A stretch of DNA of 64,000 nucleotides from Paragorgia papillata (GCA_035771165.1 JAWNZC010000232.1:573001-637000), one strand, 5' to 3'; numbered from the stretch's first letter, positions 1 to 8,345 are shown. Notes: a model not told the origin generated them from the letters alone. Numbers and translations: made by a program.

Positions 1-2
1 TG

Positions 3-1013
3 GATGACAAAACTTTACTTGACCTTGAATTAAGAAATATTTATTACAATCCTGTAACCGGATATCAAAGTGCGGAAAAGCTTTACCAAAAGGCGGTTGA
101 AGAAAATGTGAAAGGAGTTACAAGAAAGTTAGTTAAGGAGTGGTTATCTTCGCAAAGTACATACACACTACATAAACCGCTAAGAAAACCACGTAAAACA
201 CAAAGAACCTTTGTTAAAAATTTAGCTGATCAGCTTCAGATGGACTTAGTGGATATGGCTAAGTTCAGTTCTGTAAACAAAAGATTTAACTGGATTTTAA
301 CGGGAGTTGAAATTTTAAGTAGATTTGCTTTTACCGTTCCTGTACACAGAAAAAATACAGAAAGTATGGTGGAAGGTGTTGGTAAAATGCTTGAGGAGTT
401 TAAACATCACTTTAAAAAATATCCCGAGGTTGTTCAGTTTGATAATGGTAATGAGTTTTACAATGTTGGAGTAAAAACCCTTTTAAAATCCCATGACATA
501 GAGTATTTTTCAACACTTTCAGAACGTAAAGCAGCTATTGTAGAAAGATTTAACAGAACCTTAAAAACAAGGATGTGGAAATATTTTACATTTAAACAAA
601 CTAAAACTTGGACAGATGTTTTAGACAAACTCACCAAAAGTTATAACAACACATTTCACTCAACCATTAAAAGAAAACCTAATAGCGTTAATTTTAATAA
701 CCAAGATAAGGTATTTTTAACTTTATACGGTTTACCACCAACAAAATTTCCAACACCCAAATTTAAGGTCGGCGACCATGTAAGAATATACAAATACAAA
801 AAGAACTTTGCAAAGGGGTATGACCCTAATTTTACAAGTGAAGTTTTTAAAATATCAGCTGTGTTTCGCGGTGATCCGGTGATGTACAACATTGAAGACA
901 ACTCAGGTGAAAATGTTATTGGAAAGTTTTACGATGAAGAGTTAGTTAAAGTCATGCAAAGCGGTAGCGAAGCCAAAGACGAGGTAAGCGAAGTAAACCG
1001 AGTTACGCAATAA
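3..1013 (+). CDS. Polinton retroviral-type integrase (rve), 5' partial
   Basis: DNA strand-transfer enzyme that joins element ends to the host chromosome. The frame is open from base 3, so the N terminus lies outside the window; the GTG at 108 is not the real start. The catalytic triad is visible: D at 243 (MDLVDM), D at 441 (FDNGNEF) and E at 543 (VERFNR), with 33 residues between the last two, the spacing I expect in this family. The C-terminal part (about 760-960) with KFKVGDHVRIYKYK resembles the integrase SH3-like DNA-binding domain. It ends 5 bp before the next gene. No frameshift is seen. This is the only integrase in the window, and it belongs to the outer element, not to the inner one. 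Confidence 0.93.
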   Translation, partial: DDKTLLDLELRNIYYNPVTGYQSAEKLYQKAVEENVKGVTRKLVKEWLSSQSTYTLHKPLRKPRKTQRTFVKNLADQLQMDLVDMAKFSSVNKRFNWILTGVEILSRFAFTVPVHRKNTESMVEGVGKMLEEFKHHFKKYPEVVQFDNGNEFYNVGVKTLLKSHDIEYFSTLSERKAAIVERFNRTLKTRMWKYFTFKQTKTWTDVLDKLTKSYNNTFHSTIKRKPNSVNFNNQDKVFLTLYGLPPTKFPTPKFKVGDHVRIYKYKKNFAKGYDPNFTSEVFKISAVFRGDPVMYNIEDNSGENVIGKFYDEELVKVMQSGSEAKDEVSEVNRVTQ

Positions 1014-1018
1014 ATAAA

Positions 1019-2335
1019 ATGGAAGGATTTGAATTTGACACTTTTAACGAAAACAATAGCGAAGCGGAAATGCGTGGCGAAGAGGAAACAAGCTTTATAG
1101 ACAATGACTATGACGACTTTGGTGGTTATGATGACGATGACTACGATGAAAACATTGATCTGGAAGGAAGACCAGATTTAGACCCGTTTGATCCGGATGC
1201 GTGGTTAAAAGCAAGGGATGTAAACACAACTGAAGAAGAAAATGTAGAAGAAAACACGATACAAAACAGACGAAAACGGTGGGAAACCGCTGAAAAACGG
1301 AGAATTACAAGAACACGAAAAACATTTTTTCGTAATGAGTTTAATCAAGAAATAGTGATGAAAGATGGTCCCGCCTCAAGAGAGCTAATTAACAAAAGTT
1401 TAATTTCAATAAGTGAAAAAACTGGGAAGGTGAACGGAATTCTTTACGACAATACAAGAGTTATTGTTAAAAAAGGAAATGACTTTGTGTTAAGTGGGAG
1501 TGAAAAAGCAAAAGCTGCTGTACAAGAATACACCCATCTTATGGAAAAAGCGCGTTACGAACATAGTAAAACCGCAAATGGATCCATTGAGGAAATTGTT
1601 GGCAGCCTTCCTGGCACACCAAATGTTAATGGAATTAGAGCAAATGTTATCGACAACATCCAAGATGAAATAGCAATTAATAACAATGCGGTCGACAGAA
1701 CACAACTTACCGATGAAGAGCTAAGAGAACTTGGTGGAATACTAGCGACAAACAATATAGAAAATTTAGATGCTGTTGACATAGCTGTTGAGTACTGGAA
1801 TGACAAGGCAGAAGCTGAAGTCGATGTAAGAAAAAAAGCTGTTTACAAAGACATTTCGGATGTTGCTAAGTTAAAAGCTGAAGAACTTAGGTTAAAAAAT
1901 AACTTAAAACCTGCTAACGAAAAAACCTTAGAAAAGATTGCTGAAAATGACATAACAAAATATGAAAAATTTAAAAAATACGCTAAAAAAAATTTTATAT
2001 CTATATCTGCAGTAGCTATTACTATCGCTGGTATTATAACAACAGTAGTTGTAGCTGGAAAAAAAGGCTTAACTAACGCCGCAAAACAAGCCGCAAAAGC
2101 AGCCGCCGCTTTAGCAAAAGTAACAGTAAAATTAGCTAAAACACAACTAAAAATAGCACAAGCAGCTTTACCAGTATTGCTTACGTTTTTCAAATTGCTT
2201 ACAAAATTAATGTTATTAGGAACTGATGGATTATTGTGGTTAACAAAAAATCTATGGATATTAGCTGTTGCTTTCGCTTATATCCTTTACAAAAACGTAA
2301 AGGAACTCCTTCCTAAAAAATCCCTTAATAAATGA
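1019..2335 (+). CDS. Polinton-type membrane protein with acidic N terminus
   Basis: 438 residues. The first 90 residues are very acidic (runs of D and E). The middle is mixed and probably partly helical. The C-terminal third has three hydrophobic segments near residues 327-345, 382-400 and 405-424, separated by an Ala/Lys-rich amphipathic stretch. Proteins with this C-terminal layout recur in Polinton-like elements of marine invertebrates, but no function is established to my knowledge; a virion membrane or membrane-penetration role is only a guess. It follows the integrase by 5 bp and overlaps the next frame by 4 bp (ATGA), so the genes are tightly packed. The start is preceded by AATAAATAAA. 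Confidence 0.75.
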   Translation: MEGFEFDTFNENNSEAEMRGEEETSFIDNDYDDFGGYDDDDYDENIDLEGRPDLDPFDPDAWLKARDVNTTEEENVEENTIQNRRKRWETAEKRRITRTRKTFFRNEFNQEIVMKDGPASRELINKSLISISEKTGKVNGILYDNTRVIVKKGNDFVLSGSEKAKAAVQEYTHLMEKARYEHSKTANGSIEEIVGSLPGTPNVNGIRANVIDNIQDEIAINNNAVDRTQLTDEELRELGGILATNNIENLDAVDIAVEYWNDKAEAEVDVRKKAVYKDISDVAKLKAEELRLKNNLKPANEKTLEKIAENDITKYEKFKKYAKKNFISISAVAITIAGIITTVVVAGKKGLTNAAKQAAKAAAALAKVTVKLAKTQLKIAQAALPVLLTFFKLLTKLMLLGTDGLLWLTKNLWILAVAFAYILYKNVKELLPKKSLNK

Positions 2336-2544
2336 ATACGGAAGAATTTAACTTAGAAGAGGAAATACCAACCACCCAAACGCGGGATAACAACCTTAGA
2401 GATGAGTTGATCCGCTTGTCTGCCGCAAAAGAAATTAAGTACTCAGAAAAATACATAAAAAAAGCATCCCAAAGTGCTTTAGAAAAAATTAAGGAAGACC
2501 ACCAGCGCATCCAAATGGACAAAGTTAACTCACAATTAACCTAA
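2332..2544 (+). CDS. Small hydrophilic protein of element A
   Basis: 70 residues, charged, probably helical, with no recognised domain. The start overlaps the stop of the upstream membrane-protein gene by 4 bp and lies in an AATAAATG context, the same start signal used by the virion genes of the inner element. That packing and signal favour a real gene. Function unknown. Confidence 0.5.
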   Translation: MNTEEFNLEEEIPTTQTRDNNLRDELIRLSAAKEIKYSEKYIKKASQSALEKIKEDHQRIQMDKVNSQLT

Positions 2545-2571
2545 AGCCTTATTTCCAAGTTTTCAAAATTA

Positions 2572-2790
2572 ATGGAACAACTAAATATGGTTGAAAACAA
2601 CGGAAATTTAGACAAAGAATTATCGTCAAACAAACTTTTTCACGACGATGTCAAAACAATGGTTACAAAAATATCTCCTTTCATCCCAATGATTGGTTTG
2701 TTATCAGGAGGATTAATACTAGCAAAACATATGTGGGATAACAAAGCGGAAAACGCCCTAAGCCATTTTATGAGAAGTTCCTTGTCGTGA
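2572..2790 (+). CDS. Small single-pass membrane protein of element A
   Basis: 72 residues. There is one hydrophobic segment around residues 36-52 (FIPMIGLLSGGLILA), with hydrophilic ends. It starts 27 bp after the preceding small gene and is the last gene of A before the insertion. The compact spacing supports a real gene; the function is not known. Confidence 0.5.
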   Translation: MEQLNMVENNGNLDKELSSNKLFHDDVKTMVTKISPFIPMIGLLSGGLILAKHMWDNKAENALSHFMRSSLS

Positions 2791-3146
2791 CAGTTTTTTT
2801 TGCTTCTGCGTTTCTGTCAGTAAAGTCAGACACATGATAGCTTTTTTCACTATTCTATGTTTTCGTCTAACCTCGACACGCTTAACGAAGCTTACTTTAT
2901 ACATTTTCAGCTTTTGTTTTAAGCCCCAACAAAAAAGTTGCGTGTGTAATTGTGGGAGCCGTAAAAAAACTAAAAAAAACCGTAAACGTAAAAAAACATG
3001 AAAACAAAGTCAAAAATAAATGTTTTTAAGTTAATATAAACATAAAAAATAGTTAAGTTATTCCTTTCATCAAAAAGAAACCACTTTAATAACATTAAGT
3101 AAAAAACCGCTAGCGTAAACTTAAAAAGAAAGAGTTTTAAAGCAAT
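2791..3146. other. Intergenic DNA of element A
   Basis: No convincing reading frame. It contains the first copy of a 54-bp repeat (2908-2961) and AT-rich, A-run-rich sequence up to the insertion site of element B. Confidence 0.6.
2908..2961 (+). repeat. 54-bp direct repeat of element A, copy 1
   Basis: Begins CAGCTTTTGTTTTAAG and ends GTGGGAGCCG. The second copy is at 14620-14673, with 4 mismatches. Without element B the two copies would be about 250 bp apart. Confidence 0.8.
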
Positions 3147-3152
3147 CATGCT
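3147..3152. repeat. Target site duplication CATGCT, left of element B
   Basis: CATGCT directly precedes the B tip AGTAGTGG. An identical CATGCT directly follows the other tip at 14605-14610. A 6-bp duplication is the Polinton hallmark. Confidence 0.92.
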
Positions 3153-3553
3153 AGTAGTGGTAATGTGTATGTTTTGGGACATTTTGCAAAAATTATTTCC
3201 ACAACACCCCCAAGGACATTTTGGAAAATAATTACCACCAAAATACTTTTAAGGACATTTTGCAAAAATTATTTCCACAACACCCCCAAGGACATTTTGC
3301 AAAAATTATTTCCACAACACCACCAAAATTATTTCCACAACACCCCCAAGGACATTTTAAAAAAAATTTTTATAAAAATATGAATTTTTTTAAATTCATA
3401 TTTCCCATTTCCCAAAACCAACCAACCCGGGGATTTCCCACCTTTGATGTTTTCCGGGTTTTAGACCTTACTTCCCTTCCAACCGATTGCCAAAGTTTGA
3501 ATTCCGTCTTTGCAAATGGTTCGCTTGTCGTCGTCTGCCGAAAGTGCTATTTT
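3153..3553 (+). repeat. Left terminal inverted repeat of element B
   Basis: Matches the reverse complement of 14280-14604. It begins AGTAGTGGTAATGTGTATG, then has repeats of about 38 bp with CATTTTGCAAAAATTATTTCC. It has about two more of these units than the right arm (about 400 versus 325 bp). Its inner part is a reverse copy of the last 30 or so codons of the polymerase, ending at a poly-T run. Confidence 0.9.
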
Positions 3554-3600
3554 TTTTTTTTTTTTTTTTTTTTTTACTTAGTTTTTCATTTAAATAAAAA

Positions 3601-4356
3601 ATGAGTATACATTATGGTTATGAAGCATGTCAATGTAAACAAAAACAAAAACCGCTGTACAAAACTGTTTTTGACATTAACATCTTAAAAGCTGTGAAAA
3701 CCGGACAAGCCGATAAAGGAGTTAGAGTTGGAAGAGTACAAGACAATGAATATTCACTTTTTCAAAGTGTGTACAACAGAGGACCAATACCTGGATTAGA
3801 TTTTATCCAAAATACCAGAAAGTGTTTTATGATATTTAAATGTCCGGAAATGGTTACCATTAATGTTTCAGTTTTTATCGTGGTACGTGTTATTGGTGAT
3901 ACCAACAATTCTGGAAAATGGGCATACATTATTGGTAACGATAATGGCGGATACGATAAATTTATTGGATATAAAACTGGAACGACAAACCAACTTTCGT
4001 ACGGAGGCGGATTTCCTGTTAAAGAGTACAACTGTACAATTCAAAAAGATGTTAGCATTTTTGATAAACATATAATTTCTTGTCATTGGTTATTAACCGG
4101 AAGCTGTGTTTACGTAAATGGAAAAAAGTCAGCAGATTCAGATTTTTTTGCAAATCCTAAAACCATTGGTGAAACATGTAGTACGGTGTTTGTAAATGAT
4201 AGGTTTACAGGAACCACAGGGCCGTTATCAAAACCTTTTACGGGAGAGATTTACGATATTAAGGTAATTAGCGGATTTTTAGAAACAAGTGATATAATAA
4301 GCATAAACAGAAAAATAATGGATCAGCATAATATTAAGGATGGTGTCTTAGCTTAA
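3601..4356 (+). CDS. LamG/concanavalin-like jelly-roll protein
   Basis: 251 residues. The second half has the look of a LamG/ConA-like beta sandwich: a strand with CVYVNGKK near residues 165-172, then a GEIYDIKVIS strand near 215-224 followed by a helix, the usual end of such domains. Such domains bind glycans or proteins, so a virion surface or attachment role is possible, but that is inference. No signal peptide or TM segment is seen. It is the first gene inside the left inverted repeat, 47 bp from its inner edge, and is preceded by AAATAAAAA. A hairpin (4386-4417) follows the stop. The domain call rests on pattern only. Confidence 0.62.
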   Translation: MSIHYGYEACQCKQKQKPLYKTVFDINILKAVKTGQADKGVRVGRVQDNEYSLFQSVYNRGPIPGLDFIQNTRKCFMIFKCPEMVTINVSVFIVVRVIGDTNNSGKWAYIIGNDNGGYDKFIGYKTGTTNQLSYGGGFPVKEYNCTIQKDVSIFDKHIISCHWLLTGSCVYVNGKKSADSDFFANPKTIGETCSTVFVNDRFTGTTGPLSKPFTGEIYDIKVISGFLETSDIISINRKIMDQHNIKDGVLA

Positions 4357-4385
4357 AAATGGTTGTTATTGATAAGTTTAAAAAA

Positions 4386-4417
4386 ATTCTTTCTTTGTTA
4401 TAAAATAAAGAAAGAAT
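4386..4417. terminator. Intergenic hairpin after the LamG-like gene
   Basis: Perfect 11-bp stem (ATTCTTTCTTT with AAAGAAAGAAT) and a 10-base loop. It lies between the stop at 4356 and the next start, and overlaps that ATG. Probable 3'-end signal; the overlap with the next start is odd. Confidence 0.5.
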
Positions 4418-5043
4418 GAACGAAATTTATATTTTACAAGACCTAATGATTCAAAACAAGATGCCTATTTTTAAAAATTTTAAGAACGAACTTTTAGGAA
4501 ATATTTTTATCCCAAATTATTTCCTTAAAAAGATTTACGCTTTTATTGAAGTGATGCAAGGGTATCCAAACAAAACCATTGCTTTAGCGTTAACCCCCTT
4601 GTTTAAAATGTTGTTAAATAGCCTAAAACAAAAAAAATCTTTGTTCACCCGAATTTAAAGCTGAAATTATAAAAAGACCTAGTTTACCACATTACAAAGT
4701 AAATGTTTTTTGCTTTACCACTCAAAAAAAGTTTACGGAATTAGAATATTAAGGAATTAGAATACGTAAATTTTGTTTACCTTCCTAAATCCAATGAGTT
4801 ACAATCTTTAGATCCCTTAGGTTACAACCTTCTTTGCCAGTACAACTTCAACAAGTTAGACCGGATACTTTTTTTATTAATTAAACATTTAATAGACCAG
4901 CAAAACAAAAGTTATGTAATAAAACTTAAAACTAAAATTAGTAAACTTATTAGTTTTGAAACCCAACCCGCGAAATGTTGGAATATTGGTTACTCTTATA
5001 GGAAATATTTATTTTTATTAAATTACTGGGAATTTTTACTATA
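4416..5043 (+). pseudogene. Broken accessory gene with a PriCT_2-like tail
   Basis: An 80-codon frame starts at 4416 after a TATAAAATAAAGAAAGA leader and ends at 4658. Coding-like sequence continues in the next frame (about 4650-4752), and in a further frame (about 4745-5043) after a 16-bp tandem duplication, GAATTAGAATATTAAG, at about 4738-4765. The last 22 residues have a W-x-IG pattern and end in YWEFLL, like the ends of the two neighbouring PriCT_2-like genes. I infer one gene of about 205 codons broken by two frame changes, perhaps also shortened inside the PriCT_2-like part. Function unknown. Confidence 0.55.
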
Positions 5044-5054
5044 ATAAAAGAGAG
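5038..5054 (+). promoter_or_regulatory. Replication-class start motif
   Basis: ACTATAATAAAAGAGAG directly abuts the ATG at 5055. The same string precedes 6168, and close variants precede 10556 and 15358. Confidence 0.65.
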
Positions 5055-5867
5055 ATGAACACTTTAAACTTTTACTTAACCCAACTTTCAGTAAAGCGTG
5101 CCGAACCTTATTCAAAATCCTGGTACACAACCGGGTGTGTTATTCACAACTGCTCTAATGGTTCCAAAGAAGGCCTTGAAATTTGGCACCGTTTTTCCCA
5201 ACGCCATGAAAAGTATAACAAAGATCTTTGCGATAAAAAATGGGATTACTTTAAAAAACAAGTTAAATTTTACGCTATAAGATTATTGGTACCCATGGTT
5301 TACGAAGATGGTGGAACAACGTACAACCCAAGTAAATCCCAGATAGTCCCAGACGAAGACGTAAGAAACTTGGTGTACAACACCATTATACCAAAACTTT
5401 CAATCCGGAGAATGCGAGACCACAAAGCACTTAACAACCTTTGTTCTGCTATTTACACCATGTCGGAAGGAAAAGACGAACATATCCTAGCAGAAATTTG
5501 TAAGCGGATTAAAGACAGAGAATTAAGAAACATTTTTACCTCAACATGGAAACACAAACATTTTAGGTTTAGCTGTGATATTAACAGCATTATTAGCTGG
5601 CATAACAGCGATGAAAAAGAAAAACCAAACCCAAGAGCAACAAACATTAAACCTTACCTTAACAACGACCCACTTTGGTTAGAAAAAACAACTAACTATT
5701 TAAGATCATTTGACAACGCTGGTTGTACACCGAGGTATTTTAAGGTAACCGCTGAAGAACGAAAAAAACTTAAACCAAAAGTAGCAAAAAGAAAACTTTT
5801 TAACGAATTGTGTAACGAAGGATGTTTCGAACTAGTTGACACCCTTATAGCTAAAGGAAAACTATAA
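5055..5867 (+). CDS. PriCT_2-like (primase C-terminal type) protein
   Basis: 270 residues. Residues about 20-67 follow the PriCT_2 pattern seen next to primase/D5 helicase modules of large DNA viruses: KSWYTTGCVIHN, then NGSKEGLEIWHRFS, KYN, C and a final W-D-Y-F. No primase catalytic Asp pair and no helicase Walker motif are present, so this is a stand-alone module. The rest (residues 80-270) is not recognised; it ends in a basic stretch (KLKPKVAKRK). It stands between a broken relative upstream (4416-5043) and a 68-codon relative 10 bp downstream. A DNA-replication accessory role is inferred from the family only. Confidence 0.6.
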   Translation: MNTLNFYLTQLSVKRAEPYSKSWYTTGCVIHNCSNGSKEGLEIWHRFSQRHEKYNKDLCDKKWDYFKKQVKFYAIRLLVPMVYEDGGTTYNPSKSQIVPDEDVRNLVYNTIIPKLSIRRMRDHKALNNLCSAIYTMSEGKDEHILAEICKRIKDRELRNIFTSTWKHKHFRFSCDINSIISWHNSDEKEKPNPRATNIKPYLNNDPLWLEKTTNYLRSFDNAGCTPRYFKVTAEERKKLKPKVAKRKLFNELCNEGCFELVDTLIAKGKL

Positions 5868-5877
5868 ATAAAGAAAG

Positions 5878-6084
5878 ATGTTAGTTAAAGACAACATTAT
5901 TTTTACTACAAAATGTGAATTTAGATCTAAAACCTGGTTTGACATTGGAAAACTTATATTTAAACTTACAAACGGTAGCGACAAAGGATACCGACTTTGG
6001 TTGATGTATAGTAAATACGACCGAGAAAACTTTAACGAATTTTATTGTCTTGAATACTGGGATTACCTTGTTAATTACGCTTAA
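5878..6084 (+). CDS. Short PriCT_2-like protein
   Basis: 68 residues, nearly all one PriCT_2-like unit: KTWFDIGKLIFKL, then NGSDKGYRLWLMYS and a final EYWDYLV. It starts 10 bp after the larger PriCT_2-like gene, behind ACTATAAATAAAGAAAG, a version of the replication-class start motif. A 10-bp-stem hairpin follows the stop. It may be a duplicate of the neighbour reduced to the core domain. Confidence 0.6.
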   Translation: MLVKDNIIFTTKCEFRSKTWFDIGKLIFKLTNGSDKGYRLWLMYSKYDRENFNEFYCLEYWDYLVNYA

Positions 6085-6091
6085 CTTAAAA

Positions 6092-6119
6092 AATTTCTAA
6101 GGTTTTTGTCTTAGAAATT
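6092..6119. terminator. Intergenic hairpin
   Basis: AATTTCTAAG pairs perfectly with CTTAGAAATT across an 8-base T-rich loop, 8 bp after the stop at 6084. Confidence 0.6.
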
Positions 6120-6150
6120 GGTTTATAGAACTTTTTTTTTGAAGAATTTT

Positions 6151-6167
6151 ACTATAATAAAAGAGAG
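6151..6167 (+). promoter_or_regulatory. Replication-class start motif
   Basis: ACTATAATAAAAGAGAG immediately before the ATG at 6168, identical over 17 bases to the motif before 5055. Confidence 0.65.
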
Positions 6168-6863
6168 ATGATTAATTACGAATTTGACAACGGTTATGAA
6201 TCTGACAATGAAAGTCAAGACGAGTACGAAAGTGAAGAAGCATTATATGAAGACCCAGATGGATACACTATTTATGACGAACGCGAAGAAGGAGTTGTAA
6301 ACTGGATCCAAACACGTAAAGAAATGCTTGATGAATATGAGGGTCATATAGCATGGGATGAAGAAAATGAAACTCACATAGTTTTATACAGTGACGATGA
6401 AAATGTAGAAGAAAACCACCTTCCTGAAGCATGGTTAAACGGAGAACCAGGAGAGCTTTCGGATGAACTAAACTCTGATGGACGAACGCGACACGTAATT
6501 ACCTTTAGTCCTGACGAAAGTCTAGAAGAAGTACTGCTTAGAAACCCAAATGGTTACATTGTTTTAGATTTTCGGTTCAATGGGTGTTCCATCAATGAGT
6601 TCCAAACACGTGAGGAAATGTTTAATGCATATGGTGAAGACAATTTAGAATTGGATGAAGAAAGAGGAGTTTACGAACTTTTATTCAGCGAGGAAGACGA
6701 AGAAGAAGCTTTGTGGAATGAAATCATCAATGATATGATTATTGACGAACCCGAGGAAGACGGAGAAGAAGCTTTGTGGAATGAAATCATCAATGGTATG
6801 ATCACTGACGAACCCGAAGACCCAAAAGAACTTCCTGAAAACGGAGCGATCCCCGAACTATAA
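6168..6863 (+). CDS. Acidic repeat protein carrying an MCP-derived segment
   Basis: 231 residues, very rich in E and D. It has two diverged repeats of about 55 residues, each with a P-(D/N)-GY core, a QTR-(K/E)-EM motif and an acidic end. A tandem repeat then follows near the C terminus, where EEALWNEIIN occurs twice. Between the two large repeats is GRTRHVITFSPD, nearly the same as the N-terminal part of the major capsid protein of this element. The DNA match is 34 of 39 bases (6480-6518 versus the complement of 9981-10019). The start follows the replication-class motif. It converges with the minus-strand gene at 6909, with a hairpin between them. The role is unknown; acidic DNA mimicry or a scaffold would be a guess. 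Confidence 0.7.
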   Translation: MINYEFDNGYESDNESQDEYESEEALYEDPDGYTIYDEREEGVVNWIQTRKEMLDEYEGHIAWDEENETHIVLYSDDENVEENHLPEAWLNGEPGELSDELNSDGRTRHVITFSPDESLEEVLLRNPNGYIVLDFRFNGCSINEFQTREEMFNAYGEDNLELDEERGVYELLFSEEDEEEALWNEIINDMIIDEPEEDGEEALWNEIINGMITDEPEDPKELPENGAIPEL

Positions 6864-6877
6864 TTTAACTTAATAAT

Positions 6878-6900
6878 TTCCTATTCAAAAAGAATAGGAA
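6878..6900. terminator. Hairpin between convergent genes
   Basis: TTCCTATTC and GAATAGGAA form a perfect 9-bp stem with an A5 loop. It is placed between the plus-strand stop at 6863 and the minus-strand stop at 6909, so it could serve both. Confidence 0.6.
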
Positions 6901-6908
6901 TTTAAAAT

Positions 6909-7307
6909 TTACAATATGTGTAATAACATCCCGCCGGTTCCACCTGCTATACCAATTGCCATGATTTGATATTTTTTCATCTCATCTGATGGTTGGTAAT
7001 AGTCTTCCAATTTTGGTGGTGAAATACTTTGGGAATCACGGATTTTTTTTAATTCTGCTAATGCCTTGTTTGTTTCTTTTATATCACTTTTTGCGTTGTA
7101 AAGCTCTTCTTGTAACCTTTTTTCTTTGTCTTTTTTTGCTGTTTCCTTTTCATAAAATTCTTCTTTTGCTTTTTGAAGTTTTTCCGTTGCAAGGTTGTGT
7201 CTTTTAGTTTCTTTTTGGTAATCTGTTTTGTTGAATGTTGAGAACAAATAACCAGCTCCTGCAAAGGCAACTGCGTTAAATAGCCCTCCTATAACCATTG
7301 ATGCCAT
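6909..7307 (-). CDS. Membrane/coiled-coil protein of the virion block
   Basis: 132 residues. A Gly/Ala-rich hydrophobic segment at residues 4-22 is followed by a long charged coiled coil (about 30-92, K/E/Q rich), and a second hydrophobic Gly-rich segment (about 114-130) ends the protein. It is the last gene of the minus-strand block and starts in an AATAAATG context, like all six genes of the block. The layout suggests a membrane-linked virion protein; no family is recognised. Confidence 0.6.
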   Translation of the reverse strand: MASMVIGGLFNAVAFAGAGYLFSTFNKTDYQKETKRHNLATEKLQKAKEEFYEKETAKKDKEKRLQEELYNAKSDIKETNKALAELKKIRDSQSISPPKLEDYYQPSDEMKKYQIMAIGIAGGTGGMLLHIL

Positions 7308-7333
7308 TTATTTATGTTTCGCTAAAGCTTCAC

Positions 7334-7561
7334 TTAGGTCTTTAATTTTTTAGGAATATACCCAGCAGACTGGCCTTTCTTTACCAGAAAGCTGCCAACT
7401 GCGACGGCAACAGCTAACTTTGCGGTTTCCTTTAAACTGGTTGGTGCAGCTAAAGGCTGTCCTGCTACTTTTTTGGAAACCATACTTACTGCTACGGCTC
7501 CTACGGTAACTAACGCGGCATCGTATAAATCTTGGATTACTTCATTTTTAGTATCACCCAT
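7334..7561 (-). CDS. Small hydrophobic protein of the virion block
   Basis: 75 residues with two Ala/Val-rich hydrophobic stretches, about 15-28 and 46-59, and a basic C terminus (KKLKT). The start is AATAAATG. It lies 26 bp downstream of the minor capsid-like gene stop and 26 bp upstream of the next start. Probably a small membrane or membrane-active virion component; no family assigned. Confidence 0.55.
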   Translation of the reverse strand: MGDTKNEVIQDLYDAALVTVGAVAVSMVSKKVAGQPLAAPTSLKETAKLAVAVAVGSFLVKKGQSAGYIPKKLKT

Positions 7562-7585
7562 TTATTAGTATAAAAAATTATGTTA

Positions 7586-8224
7586 TTATTTTATCACTAT
7601 TTCTAATAATATATCACCAATCTCATGACTTACCGAAAACTTTAGCTCGTTGTAGATACCGTCGTTTAATTTGGTTTCACTATTAATGTTATCGTAGTGT
7701 GTTACGGTACCCTTTAGGGATTGTGTTGTTGTAATTGGAAGGATTGCGATGGAACCATCCCGCTGACCTTGGAATGTTGTTTTGTTTTTGTTAACCGCGT
7801 TACACCCAATGTTAATATATTTTAAACCAAGGTTAACGTTAACAGATGTGTTAGAAGTCCAACCGCTTCCTTTTGGAATAAACATTCGTGCTTTAGAGAA
7901 TCCAAGTATTGGAGCCAGTTTTTCTAGGGAGAGAATTTCTGTTGGTGTAATTTTAATTTTTTGTGAATAATGTACTAGCTCTGCTTTTGCATTTACTTCC
8001 TTTAGTTTTTCAACAATCATGTTGGCTGTCCAATAACCAGTTTTGAACCATAATTTTTTGGAACCATTTACAATGAAAATGGGATCTGTAATATTGTTAA
8101 AATCCCAAAAAACACTTGCACACTTTACGGTTAGTGTTTTGTTTTCGATAACTAGAGGTTCATCAAATTTAACAATGGTTTCTTGTTCACTGTTTTTTTC
8201 CATGAAAATTCTTAAAAGACTCAT
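7586..8224 (-). CDS. Minor capsid / penton-like protein
   Basis: 212 residues, beta-rich, ending in a hydrophobic beta strand (DILLEIVIK). The ITTTQSLKGTVTHYD string and the surrounding pattern are typical of a Polinton/adintovirus protein encoded beside the major capsid and ATPase, usually taken as the penton or minor capsid. It starts in AATAAATG and follows the ATPase on the same strand, with a hairpin between them. The assignment rests on position and remembered pattern, not on a computed match. Confidence 0.68.
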   Translation of the reverse strand: MSLLRIFMEKNSEQETIVKFDEPLVIENKTLTVKCASVFWDFNNITDPIFIVNGSKKLWFKTGYWTANMIVEKLKEVNAKAELVHYSQKIKITPTEILSLEKLAPILGFSKARMFIPKGSGWTSNTSVNVNLGLKYINIGCNAVNKNKTTFQGQRDGSIAILPITTTQSLKGTVTHYDNINSETKLNDGIYNELKFSVSHEIGDILLEIVIK

Positions 8225-8239
8225 TTATTTTAAAAAAAT

Positions 8240-8258
8240 CATATGTTAAAAACATATG
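8240..8258. terminator. Hairpin after the ATPase gene
   Basis: CATATGTT / AACATATG, an 8-bp perfect stem with an AAA loop. It lies between the ATPase 3' end and the start of the penton-like gene on the minus strand. Confidence 0.5.
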
Positions 8259-8345
8259 TTTTTTTGTAGCCTTAATTACTTGTCAGTATTTCATAGTTGT
8301 AAGGATGTATTAAATTAATCTCTAATCTACTGTATTTTTTTTCTT

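Noticed and set aside
1490..2193. Minus-strand frames opposite the 438-codon gene
   Set aside because: Shadows of the Ala/Lys-rich plus-strand coding sequence, without start signals.
3165..3604. Overlapping frames of 72-127 codons in the left repeat of element B
   Set aside because: They follow the 38-bp repeat units and the reverse of the polymerase end; no independent coding signal.
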